From: Chloroflexota bacterium
GTDB lineage: Bacteria > Chloroflexota > Anaerolineae > Anaerolineales > UBA4823
Assembly: GCA_030636125.1 (NCBI GenBank)
Contig: DAOVXM010000092.1
Location: 1 to 8,155, forward strand
Reading direction: 5' to 3'
Length of the DNA stretch: 8,155 nt
In this document: in pieces, positions 1 through 6,737 of the stretch
Numbering within the stretch: position 1 is the stretch's first letter
Layout: each line of letters begins with the position of its first letter
Notes under the pieces: generated by a model
Database searches by the model: none
Told to the model about the DNA's origin: nothing
The model's input: the letters and a program-made list of their open reading frames with translations, nothing else
Translations under genes and position numbers: made by a program

Positions 1-140
1 CCCCAAGGGCAGTTCGCGGTACAGACCCCGCACTGGAAACAAAGAGCGGCGGCGCCATCGGTAAGCTCAATCAGTTCTTCCCAGAGCTCGTCGTCAATCA
101 AGATGCTGTCTTCACCCTGGCATTGCTCAGTTTGAAGCAT
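1..140 (-). CDS. HdrC/HdrD-like iron-sulfur protein, N-terminal part (cut by window edge)
   Basis: Only the first 46 codons are present; the gene runs off the left edge. The reading frame starts at the ATG at 140-138, with a GGAG Shine-Dalgarno site 7 nt upstream. After an acidic N-terminus it reaches LCFQCGVCTANCPW, which places C34, C37, C40 and C44-Pro in the CxxCxxCxxxCP spacing of a [4Fe-4S] ferredoxin cluster. This pattern, following a short helical leader, is typical of HdrC and of fused HdrC-HdrB (HdrD-like) proteins. Those proteins carry electrons from HdrA to the catalytic CCG-domain subunit. Its position directly after hdrA on the same strand supports an Hdr role. Whether it is a stand-alone HdrC or a longer HdrD-like fusion cannot be told from this fragment, and other ferredoxin-domain proteins are possible. 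Confidence 0.75.
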   Translation of the reverse strand, partial: MLQTEQCQGEDSILIDDELWEELIELTDGAAALCFQCGVCTANCPW

Positions 141-242
141 AATCACACTCCATACTTCATAGCTCTTCTACTTTGTACACCTATTTAGGTAACTACTCAG
201 CCTGAGACACAGAGAGCCGAATTCTCGCAAAAAAAAATAGTC
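141..242 (-). other. hdrA to hdrC-like intergenic gap with T9 run and small inverted repeats
   Basis: This 102-nt gap is the longest spacing inside the minus-strand cluster. Read on the minus strand it starts just after the hdrA stop codon and contains an uninterrupted run of nine T (237-229). A perfect 7-bp inverted repeat (CTGAGAC at 246-240, GTCTCAG at 208-202) spans the stop codon and encloses the T run in its loop. Further small dyads are CTCAG-C-CTGAG (196-206) and ACCTA-TT-TAGGT (179-190). No GC-rich stem directly precedes the T run, so it is not a standard intrinsic terminator. I see no convincing promoter for the downstream gene, so read-through with partial attenuation is the simplest reading. 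Confidence 0.4.
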
Positions 243-3200
243 TCAGCTGTTACCCTCGTTCACTTCAGCCACCAAGCCCTGCGCATATTCCCGGACCACC
301 TCGTCCATCTCCGCGATCTTCTCAGCAAATTCTTTGCCTTCTGCGGCTGAAATCCAGCGAAGCTGCAGCCTTTCTGGTGCAATGCCCTTGCGCTGGTATT
401 TACGTTGCCAGCGCTTGAAGCGCTGCCAGGTAAACTTATTGGCATAATTGTAATGACAATCGGAGCCGGTCTCGGTCAAGCGACAACCGGTGATCAGGAC
501 CGCGCCGGCTCCCTGGTCAAATGCCTGGGATACAAAATCCTCTTCGTACCGCGCTGAACACATGGTGCGGATAATACGCGCGGAGGGTGGATACTGGCGT
601 TTTTCGATACCTGCCAGGTCGGCTCCGGCGTAGGAGCACCAGTTGCAGGTGAAGACAATACACTTCTCTTCCGGCTTCTCACCCAACGCGGCGTCAACCT
701 GAGCCAGGATTTGTTCCTTGGTGAAATATGGCATCTCAATGGCGTCGAAATTACACTCGGCGGCACAGGTACCGCATCCCATACAGGCCGCTTCGATGAT
801 CCTGACATTGCCTATTTCACCTGCCGGCGCGATTTGTTCGATAGCGCTGAAGGGACAGGCTCTGACACAGCGCAAACACCCTTTGCACAGATCGGGGATA
901 AGCTTGGCCGTCAAAGGTTCTTTTTCGATTACGCCCCGAGAGAGCAACGCCCCTGCCTTACCTGCCGTCGCCAGGGCTTGAGCCATGGCTTCACGCACAT
1001 CCTTGGCCCCTTGAGCTGTGCCTGCCAGAAAAACACCTTGCACTGCCGTCTGAACGGGTCCCAGCTTGGGATGTAATTCCATCAAGAAACCATCTTCACT
1101 GCGAGCTAATTTCAATTGTTCAGCCAGGTTATCTTCGGTTGGCGCAAGCCCTACAACCAAGACAAGCATATCGGTTGGAATGCGTACATTTTCGCCCAGC
1201 AAATGATCGTAAAGCGCGATATGACCATTCTGGAAATGGATCACATCCTGGGGAGAAGACTCGCTATCATAACGGAAGAACTGAACGCCAGCGCGCATAG
1301 CCTGCTCATATAATTCCTCGGCCTGCCGGCTGTAGGTGCGGATCTCCTTGTAAAGAACACGCACTTTCTTACCCATTCGCCGCAGGCGTAATGCCTGGTG
1401 GATCATAGAGGTGCAACAATAGCGTGAACAGCCCATATTATCCTGACGAGAACCTACACAGGCTATAAAGGTGACCCGCTCAGCCTCAGGTTCACCATCC
1501 TGTAATATCTGTTCCAAGTCCAGGTTGGTGATCACGCGCGGGTCTTTTCCATAATCAAATTCACTCGCCGGGTATAGCTTTGAACCGGTTGCCACGACAA
1601 CTGCACCAGTCTGTAAATCTTCTCCACTACTGAGGTGCGTGTTAAAGCTTCCCACCACCCCACCGGAGGTCTCGACAGTGGTGCTCATGTGTACGCGCAC
1701 ACCGTGTTCGATGAGCTCCCGTGACTTGGTCTCCACCAGTTCCCTGGCAAGGATATCTGCCGGGGCAATTTCATCCAGTTGATTCAACAAACCGCCCAAG
1801 CGCTCGGTTTGCTCCACCAGGTGGGTCTCAAAGCCCTGGCGTGCCAGAGCCACAGCCGCGGTCATCCCGGCGATGCCACCGCCAACCACTAAGGCGCTCT
1901 GGGTCAGAGGTAATTGTGAAGCCTCCAGCGGCGTCAAGCGGCGCGCTTTTTCCACCGCCATCCAGACCATATCCATGGCTTTATAAGTGGCGGCTTCTTT
2001 ATCATGCTTGTGCACCCAGGAATCCATGTTGCGGATGTTGGACATCTCCAACAAGTAAGGATTCAAACCGGAGCGCAGCATCACCCCGCGGAAGATTGAT
2101 TCATGGGTTTTTGGGGAGCAAGCTGCCACGACGACGCGGTTAATTTGCTCGTGTTGGATGGCCTGCTCAATCTCTTGTTGCGTGTTACCCGCGCAGGAGA
2201 ACATCTGGTCCGAGGCGAAGACCACACCAGGCAAGGTCCTGGCGTAATCCACCACTTCAACCACATCCACGACACCGGCGATATTATTGCCACAGTGGCA
2301 CACGAAAACACCAATACGAGGAGTTTCAATACCCTCCATCGGCTCCACGTCTGGTGGCTCGGGCCAATAGCGCTTGGTAAGATGGCTCAAGGCCAACCCC
2401 GCCGCGCCGCTGCCCTCGGAAACGCTATCCGGGATATCCTTTGGGCCGGAGGCACAGCCCGCAGCGTATATTCCGGGACGGGAGGTCATGACCAGACCCC
2501 CCAGGATTTCCCTGGCCTGGATAAAACCATCCGCGTCCATCTCAATGCCGAGGCGTGCGGCTAAATCTTTCAATCCATCCGGAGGTGTAACTGCATTGGC
2601 CAGCACAACCATATCATAGTCAGCCTGCACCCTGGCGGCCTGGTCGGTGTCTTCATACAGCACACGGATATCCCCATTCCCATTCGGCGACATCCGGGCT
2701 GGCCGGCCACGGATGAAGTTAGCCCCTTCAGCCTGAGTGCGCTGCCAAAAACCGTCAAAGCCTTTGCCAAAGGCACGCACATCCATATAGAGCACATCCA
2801 CATTCTCAATCCCATGATCAATAGCCTGGTAAGCATGTTTGATGGAATACATACAGCAAAAACGCGAGCAATACCGGTAATATCGCTGGTCACGCGAACC
2901 CACACACAATACAAAAAGCAAGTTATCTGGATGTGCCCCATCGGAGGGGCGCAGGATTTCACCACCGGTCGGTCCGGCGGAATTGACCAGACGTTCGAAC
3001 TCCATGGCAGTCAAGATGTCTGGATGCGAGCCGTAGCCATACTCCGCCATTTGCCGTGGGTCAAACATATCGTACCCAATCGCCACGATGATGGCTCCCA
3101 CCTGGCGAGTTAATATACTCTCCCTGGGCATCATGAAGTCTATTGAACCTGGCTTGCAGGCTTCGATACAATGATTGCAAGGAAGATAGTTGGGCGGGGT

Positions 3201-3659
3201 ATTGAGGCAGTTTTCGATGTCGACCACATACGCCCCTGGGGCTGATTGCGGGATAGGTGTGTAAATGGCTTTACGCGCGGCCATGCCCGAATCGAACTCA
3301 TTTGGCAGGACCACTGGGCACGCCTCGGCGCATTCGCCGCAGCGCGTGCAGGCATCGGTCACATAGCGGGCACCCTGCCGAATCTGGACACAAAAATCGC
3401 CGGGGACTCCTTCCACCTGATCGACTTCAGCCAGGGATAGAATCTCAATATTCGGATGCAGGTCGACTTCCGACATTTTGGGCGCTTCGATACAGATGGA
3501 ACAGTCCAGTGTTGGGAAATTCTTATCCAGGACGGCCATAATTCCCCCTATGGTGGCCTCTTTTTCTACGAGAACGACACGCGCCCCGGCCTCCGCCAGG
3601 TCTAAAGAGGCCTGAATGCCCGCAATACCACCACCTATAACGAGGACTGAATCGCTCAT
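243..3659 (-). CDS. hdrA: Double-module HdrA with C-terminal MvhD domain (electron-bifurcating heterodisulfide reductase subunit A)
   Basis: This 1138-residue flavin and iron-sulfur subunit is the electron-bifurcating hub of an Hdr complex. Module 1 (about 1-430) has a Rossmann FAD motif GGGIAG at 9-14, an inserted ferredoxin domain (C104/C107/C110/C114 and C151/C161/C164/C168), and the HdrA cluster signature C252, C264, C268, C269 (CVGSR then YCSRFCC). Module 2 begins with the HdrA N-terminal domain (IGVFVCHCG at 449-457). It continues with a second FAD motif GGGIAG at 593-598 and a second signature C734, C744, C748, C749, and lacks the inserted ferredoxin. Two ferredoxin motifs follow (C925/C928/C931/C935 and C959/C962/C965/C969). 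The tail (about 998-1138) is an MvhD domain with C1000, C1005, C1008, C1034, C1059 and C1068, expected to hold a [2Fe-2S] cluster that takes electrons from a hydrogenase or formate dehydrogenase. Methanogen HdrA has one FAD module and about 650 residues. The start has GGG 8 nt upstream. It lies 34 nt after korC. Confidence 0.95.
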   Translation of the reverse strand: MSDSVLVIGGGIAGIQASLDLAEAGARVVLVEKEATIGGIMAVLDKNFPTLDCSICIEAPKMSEVDLHPNIEILSLAEVDQVEGVPGDFCVQIRQGARYVTDACTRCGECAEACPVVLPNEFDSGMAARKAIYTPIPQSAPGAYVVDIENCLNTPPNYLPCNHCIEACKPGSIDFMMPRESILTRQVGAIIVAIGYDMFDPRQMAEYGYGSHPDILTAMEFERLVNSAGPTGGEILRPSDGAHPDNLLFVLCVGSRDQRYYRYCSRFCCMYSIKHAYQAIDHGIENVDVLYMDVRAFGKGFDGFWQRTQAEGANFIRGRPARMSPNGNGDIRVLYEDTDQAARVQADYDMVVLANAVTPPDGLKDLAARLGIEMDADGFIQAREILGGLVMTSRPGIYAAGCASGPKDIPDSVSEGSGAAGLALSHLTKRYWPEPPDVEPMEGIETPRIGVFVCHCGNNIAGVVDVVEVVDYARTLPGVVFASDQMFSCAGNTQQEIEQAIQHEQINRVVVAACSPKTHESIFRGVMLRSGLNPYLLEMSNIRNMDSWVHKHDKEAATYKAMDMVWMAVEKARRLTPLEASQLPLTQSALVVGGGIAGMTAAVALARQGFETHLVEQTERLGGLLNQLDEIAPADILARELVETKSRELIEHGVRVHMSTTVETSGGVVGSFNTHLSSGEDLQTGAVVVATGSKLYPASEFDYGKDPRVITNLDLEQILQDGEPEAERVTFIACVGSRQDNMGCSRYCCTSMIHQALRLRRMGKKVRVLYKEIRTYSRQAEELYEQAMRAGVQFFRYDSESSPQDVIHFQNGHIALYDHLLGENVRIPTDMLVLVVGLAPTEDNLAEQLKLARSEDGFLMELHPKLGPVQTAVQGVFLAGTAQGAKDVREAMAQALATAGKAGALLSRGVIEKEPLTAKLIPDLCKGCLRCVRACPFSAIEQIAPAGEIGNVRIIEAACMGCGTCAAECNFDAIEMPYFTKEQILAQVDAALGEKPEEKCIVFTCNWCSYAGADLAGIEKRQYPPSARIIRTMCSARYEEDFVSQAFDQGAGAVLITGCRLTETGSDCHYNYANKFTWQRFKRWQRKYQRKGIAPERLQLRWISAAEGKEFAEKIAEMDEVVREYAQGLVAEVNEGNS

Positions 3660-3693
3660 AATGTTAACCCTTTATTCCAATTACGACCCTGAA

Positions 3694-4236
3694 TCATGTC
3701 GGATCGACGATTTCCTTCCTTCGGTACTCATATCCTTTAGCAAATGCGTCCAGGTTCAGCGGCACCGTCTTGGCTTTAACCGTGGTTTCGATGGCTTCTT
3801 GGGCAGCGTGGTGCGTAACCAACCCGGTCACCGCGGTAAAAAATCCCAACATGATCATGTTGGCGACGATGCGCCGCCCCATATCTTCAGCTAAGCGGGT
3901 TGCTGGAATAGGATACAAATTCGAAGTAGATAGAGGCGTGACTAAATCTTCATCGATTAAAATGAGAGCGTCAGCTTTCGCGGTAGGATAGAATTTCGTA
4001 TACGCTTCCTGCGACAGGGCAACCAAGATGTCAGGATTTTGAAGGAAGGGATAGGCAATCTCTCGATCCGATAGGACAACATCTGCACTGGAAGCGCCGC
4101 CGCGCGCTTCCGGCCCATAAGCCTGGGTCATAACAGTCTCAAGCTCATCGTAAAGCGCCAGAGCCTTACCCAAAATTTGACCCACCAGGGCAACGCCTTG
4201 CCCACCAAAGCCTGCGATGCGTATTTCTTTTCTCAT
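3694..4236 (-). CDS. korC: 2-oxoacid:ferredoxin oxidoreductase gamma subunit
   Basis: The 180-residue product is the gamma subunit of a four-subunit 2-oxoacid:ferredoxin oxidoreductase, probably of the 2-oxoglutarate type. In this family the gamma domain helps bind coenzyme A and closes the active site. The N-terminus MRKEIRIAGFGGQGV carries the hallmark GFGGQGV motif, followed by the conserved YGPEARGG-type segment and a hydrophobic C-terminal half containing NMIMLGFF. Length matches KorC and PorG relatives. I chose the ATG at 4236 over the GTG at 4248. The ATG has GAGG 6 nt upstream and gives the usual family N-terminus, whereas the GTG has only a poorly spaced site. With this start the gene begins 8 nt after korB ends, and its ribosome site overlaps the korB stop codon, suggesting translational coupling. 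Substrate (2-oxoglutarate rather than pyruvate or branched 2-oxoacids) is inferred from the subunit layout. Confidence 0.92.
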   Translation of the reverse strand: MRKEIRIAGFGGQGVALVGQILGKALALYDELETVMTQAYGPEARGGASSADVVLSDREIAYPFLQNPDILVALSQEAYTKFYPTAKADALILIDEDLVTPLSTSNLYPIPATRLAEDMGRRIVANMIMLGFFTAVTGLVTHHAAQEAIETTVKAKTVPLNLDAFAKGYEYRRKEIVDPT

Positions 4237-4242
4237 AGGGGG

Positions 4243-4246
4243 CCTC
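4243..4246 (-). promoter_or_regulatory. Shine-Dalgarno site that sets the korC start
   Basis: GAGG on the minus strand lies 6 nt before the ATG at 4236 and shares bases with the TGA stop codon of korB (4247-4245). It decides in favour of the ATG rather than the GTG at 4248. It also implies that ribosomes finishing korB can restart on korC. Confidence 0.65.
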
Positions 4247-5069
4247 ACAAACTCACCGGCTCATAGGCCGGTCGATCGCGATCGATGAAAGAACCCACAT
4301 AAATCGGCTGGTCCTCGCGCAGGTCAATACCCAATTCATCGGCGCGCACATCGCCATCCTGGACCAAGACACATCGCTGACGGTAAAGCTCCATCTCCTC
4401 CAGACCATCCTCAATTCCATTCGACTTCCCAAAACCTACCGGACATGGGGCCAGGACCTCGATAAATGAGAAGCCTGGTTTAGAAAAGGTATAGAGAATA
4501 TCTTTCTTAATCTGGCGTGCATGAATGGTAGTCCAACGTGAGATGAAATTTGCGCCGCAGGCAGCCATCAAGTAAGGCAGGTTAAATGGCAGCTCAGGGT
4601 TGCCATAAGGCGCAGTCGTGCCGCGCGCCCCACGTGGCGTCGTCGGTCCTACCTGGCCACCAGTCATACCGTAGTTAAAATTATTGACACAGATCACCTT
4701 GACATCCACATTGCGGCGGGCGGCGTGAATAAGATGGTTGCCACCGATGGCGGCCAGGTCTCCATCACCGCTGAAGACGGTCACCATGAGGTCAGGATTA
4801 GCCAATTTCATGCCCACCGCAAAAGGAATCGCCCTGCCATGGGTGGTGTGGTAAGAGTCAATATTCATGTAGCCAGCCACCCGGCCTGAACAACCGATCC
4901 CTGAGACAACAACGTGATTATCCAGGGGGACGCCAGATTCCAGGATGGCCTGGGCGTAGCAGCGCATGACAATACCAATGCCACAGCCCGGACACCAGAT
5001 ATGCGGCATACGATCGGCGCGGATGATCTTATCCAGCGGGTGTTCCTCGACGACGATGGCCGTACTCAT
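4245..5069 (-). CDS. korB: 2-oxoacid:ferredoxin oxidoreductase beta subunit (thiamine diphosphate binding)
   Basis: The 274-residue beta subunit binds thiamine diphosphate and Mg2+ and carries out decarboxylation of the 2-oxoacid (or the reverse carboxylation). Visible family motifs are CPGCG at 26-30, GIGCSGR at 57-63, THGRA at 76-80, GDGD at 101-104 and NNFNYGMTGGQ at 129-139; the last two form the diphosphate and metal site. No C-terminal ferredoxin domain is present, which fits the KorDABC layout where the ferredoxin is separate. Length is normal for KorB. The ATG overlaps the korA stop as ATGA, and a GGAGG site inside the end of korA sits 7 nt upstream, so translation of the two catalytic subunits is probably coupled. 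Pyruvate-type PorB is the main alternative, but the accompanying alpha and ferredoxin subunits favour the Kor type. Confidence 0.95.
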   Translation of the reverse strand: MSTAIVVEEHPLDKIIRADRMPHIWCPGCGIGIVMRCYAQAILESGVPLDNHVVVSGIGCSGRVAGYMNIDSYHTTHGRAIPFAVGMKLANPDLMVTVFSGDGDLAAIGGNHLIHAARRNVDVKVICVNNFNYGMTGGQVGPTTPRGARGTTAPYGNPELPFNLPYLMAACGANFISRWTTIHARQIKKDILYTFSKPGFSFIEVLAPCPVGFGKSNGIEDGLEEMELYRQRCVLVQDGDVRADELGIDLREDQPIYVGSFIDRDRPAYEPVSL

Positions 5070-6226
5070 TTAGCCACCTCCTGTATGGCACTCAAAATAG
5101 TCTCCGGTGAGATCATGGCACCCCCAGCATGGAAGACGCCAGTTACCGGTCTACGCACCTGCCTCTCGACTTCGAGACTCATCTGGCCAAGGTTCATCTC
5201 GGCCACGATAAACTCGTCCACCGTGTCAGCCAGTTCACGGAACAAATCCTCAGGGAAGGGCCACAGAGAGACCAGTCTAAGCAAACCGACGGGGATGCCC
5301 AATTCGCGCGCCTCGCGTACGGCGCGGCGCGCGGAACGAGCTGTGCATCCATAGGCGACAACTACGATGCGGGCATCTTCCATGTGATAGCCTTCGGTTC
5401 GGATGATCTGGTCTATATTGCAGCGAACTTTATCCACCAAGCGAGTAACCAAACTGTGGTGGGTTTCGGCGGTCATATCCGGATAGCCGCGTTCATCGTG
5501 CGTCAGGCCGGTGAAGTGAATGCGGTAGCCCTCCCCAGCGTGTACCATGGGTGGAACCAGATCCGTCTCGTCCGCCTTAAATGGAGCGAAAGCGCCATTT
5601 TTGCCCCCCTCGGGAGAGACTTTGGGGCGCTTGCGCCCCCAATACTCGATGTGTTCTTCGGATGGGATAACCACACGCTCAACCATATGGCCGACGACTT
5701 CATCGGCCATTAGCAACACAGGTACACGAAAACGGTCGGCTACATTAAACGATAAGACGGTCAAGTCAAACATTTCCTGCGGTGACCAGGGGGAATAAGC
5801 TACGATCTCATAACTTCCATGCGAACCCCAACGAGCTTGCATCACGTCGGACTGCCCCGGCATGGTGGGTAAACCAGTGGATGGAGAGCCTCGTTGAACA
5901 TCAACAATCACACATGGGATTTCAAGCATGACTGCTAACCCCAAGTTCTCCATCATCAGGCTTAAACCCGGCCCAGAAGTAGCAGTCATGGAACGTTTAC
6001 CGGCGGCCGATGCGCCGATGATGGACGATATGCTCCCCAATTCATCCTCCATCTGGAGAAAGATACCACCGACCTCCGGCATCCGGCGCGCAAGGTGCTC
6101 CGCCACCTCGGTGGAAGGCGTAATAGGATAGCCGCCAAAGAAACGACAGCCTGCGGCGATAGCCCCCTCAGCACAGGCATGATCACCATGCATAAAATGT
6201 TTACCCGTAAGGACCGTTGGCGACAT
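5066..6226 (-). CDS. korA: 2-oxoacid:ferredoxin oxidoreductase alpha subunit
   Basis: The 386-residue alpha subunit supplies the pyrimidine-binding half of the thiamine diphosphate site. It carries GGYPITPSTE at 31-40, TATSGPGLSLMMENLGLA at 81-98 and QRGSPSTGLPT at 111-121, all diagnostic of the PorA/KorA N-terminal domain. The C-terminal transketolase-like domain is seen in VVVAYGCTARSARRAV (288-303) and LVSLWPFP (318-325). The segment with TGLTHDERGYPD (239-250) is a common KorA landmark. There is no fused gamma domain, since korC is separate. The start ATG has GGAGG 9 nt upstream and follows the korD stop by 2 nt. A 16-nt perfect palindrome at 5624-5639 falls inside the coding sequence, where the protein reads GRKRP, and is probably incidental. 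Confidence 0.95.
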   Translation of the reverse strand: MSPTVLTGKHFMHGDHACAEGAIAAGCRFFGGYPITPSTEVAEHLARRMPEVGGIFLQMEDELGSISSIIGASAAGKRSMTATSGPGLSLMMENLGLAVMLEIPCVIVDVQRGSPSTGLPTMPGQSDVMQARWGSHGSYEIVAYSPWSPQEMFDLTVLSFNVADRFRVPVLLMADEVVGHMVERVVIPSEEHIEYWGRKRPKVSPEGGKNGAFAPFKADETDLVPPMVHAGEGYRIHFTGLTHDERGYPDMTAETHHSLVTRLVDKVRCNIDQIIRTEGYHMEDARIVVVAYGCTARSARRAVREARELGIPVGLLRLVSLWPFPEDLFRELADTVDEFIVAEMNLGQMSLEVERQVRRPVTGVFHAGGAMISPETILSAIQEVAK

Positions 6227-6228
6227 CT

Positions 6229-6504
6229 TTATTGGCCTCCATCGTTAGGTAAAGTAAAAATTGCGAATTCCGGACACACAAGCGTGCAGAATTCGCAATT
6301 TACACAGGCTGCTTCTTTTCCCGGAACAACCTCGGGATAATGATATCCCTTAGCGTTTGTCACCCGTGAAACCTGAAGTACATCCCGAGGACAGTAGTGT
6401 ATACAAATCTCACAACCTTTGCAGCGTTCCGGGATAATGTAAACCTGACCATGAGGAACACTAACTTTTTCGAGATCAAGGGGTGTGCGCGAATATACTT
6501 TCAT
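6229..6504 (-). CDS. korD: 2-oxoacid:ferredoxin oxidoreductase delta subunit, 2x[4Fe-4S] ferredoxin
   Basis: The 91-residue ferredoxin-type subunit transfers electrons between the Kor catalytic core and free ferredoxin. Two classical cluster motifs are present: C28/C31/C34/C38-Pro (CKGCEICIHYCP) and C67/C70/C73/C77-Pro (CVNCEFCTLVCP), each completed by the fourth cysteine crosswise as in bacterial ferredoxins. The length and the order korD-korA-korB-korC match the well-known archaeal KorDABC arrangement. It is the first gene of the operon, preceded by a leader of about 200 nt and a consensus promoter. The ATG at 6504 lacks a purine-rich Shine-Dalgarno sequence (the upstream bases are CTCCATAAAACC), which is unusual next to the strong sites of korA and korB. 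No better in-frame start is visible, so initiation may depend on leader structure. Confidence 0.95.
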   Translation of the reverse strand: MKVYSRTPLDLEKVSVPHGQVYIIPERCKGCEICIHYCPRDVLQVSRVTNAKGYHYPEVVPGKEAACVNCEFCTLVCPEFAIFTLPNDGGQ

Positions 6505-6535
6505 GGTTTTATGGAGTTATTAGAAGTAAGACAAA

Positions 6536-6584
6536 ACTGCCCCCTATATGCCACGTTAGCATGTATACAGTACTGAAGGGCAGT
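6536..6584 (-). terminator. Possible attenuator hairpin in the korD leader
   Basis: On the minus strand ACTGCCC (6584-6578) pairs perfectly with GGGCAGT (6542-6536) and can add two G-U pairs inward. The 35-nt interior can fold into smaller hairpins, CAGTACTG self-pairing and ATGC/GCAT. The 3' arm runs straight into a U-rich tract (TTTTGTCTTACTTCT). The whole ends about 30 nt before the korD start codon. It resembles an intrinsic terminator with a branched loop, but the short stem and interrupted T tract make it uncertain. A role in exposing or hiding the korD start is equally possible. Confidence 0.35.
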
Positions 6585-6683
6585 CGATGCATATAGTTGG
6601 ATAGGAAGACCCCACACTGTGTAAAGTAACCAGCAATATGATATTAGGATGCGGTTTAAATTTTTTCCGCCGATAACCAGATA

Positions 6684-6701
6684 TTGTGCAATATAGCACG
6701 A
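6684..6701. promoter_or_regulatory. Rex-like operator overlapping the korD transcription start
   Basis: The plus strand reads TTGTG-N8-CACGA, one base from the TTGTG-N8-CACAA core of the known Rex (NADH/NAD+ sensing repressor) site. Extended by a base or two it is ATTGTGC-N6-GCACGAT, a dyad with 7-nt arms and one mismatch. It covers about +1 to +18 of the predicted korD transcript, the place where a repressor would block transcription. No rex gene is in the window, and the inner bases differ from the common TTGTGAA form, so the assignment to Rex is tentative. Confidence 0.4.
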
Positions 6702-6704
6702 TAC

Positions 6705-6719
6705 ACACATTATATGTGT
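6705..6719. repeat. Perfect dyad covering the -10 box of the korD promoter
   Basis: ACACAT-TAT-ATGTGT is a perfect 6-bp inverted repeat with a 3-nt centre that contains most of the -10 hexamer of the minus-strand promoter. It could be a second operator, or a by-product of the AT-rich alternating sequence. Confidence 0.4.
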
Positions 6720-6737
6720 ACAATTTCCCCATGTCAA
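6709..6737 (-). promoter_or_regulatory. Consensus sigma-70 promoter of the korDABC-hdr operon
   Basis: The minus strand has TTGACA (6737-6732), a 17-nt spacer and TATAAT (6714-6709), an exact match to the sigma-70 consensus with the optimal spacing. Transcription should start near 6702. The -35 box is the inner part of one arm of the 29-bp inverted repeat at 6727-6755. Such a strong core promoter would be expected to be controlled by repression. Confidence 0.8.

Larger units (their letters stand above)
6505..6702 (-). promoter_or_regulatory. Long structured 5' leader of the korDABC-hdr operon
   Basis: From the predicted transcription start near 6702 to the korD ATG there are about 200 nt without a credible gene. 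The RNA can form a 4-bp GCGG/CCGC hairpin with an A/U loop (6670-6651) and a stronger hairpin near the end (6584-6536, described separately). The last 20 nt before the ATG hold no Shine-Dalgarno sequence. I do not recognise a known riboswitch, T-box or ribosomal-protein leader. A minus-strand frame starting with TTG at 6737 and ending at 6501 crosses this region, but it begins in the promoter and has no protein-like features. Confidence 0.45.

Noticed and set aside
711..1076. Plus-strand frame of 121 codons antisense to hdrA, and similar long antisense frames through hdrA and korA
   Set aside because: They mirror strongly coding minus-strand sequence with clear family motifs and have no ribosome sites or domains of their own.
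5624..5639. Perfect palindrome GGGGCGCTTGCGCCCC inside korA
   Set aside because: It lies in well-conserved coding sequence (protein reads GRKRP) and has no T tract; most likely a coincidence of codon use.
6501..6737. Minus-strand frame of 78 codons (TTG start) overlapping the korD ATG by four bases
   Set aside because: It begins on the -35 box and upstream of the predicted transcription start, has no ribosome site, and its translation shows no domain or gene-like composition.
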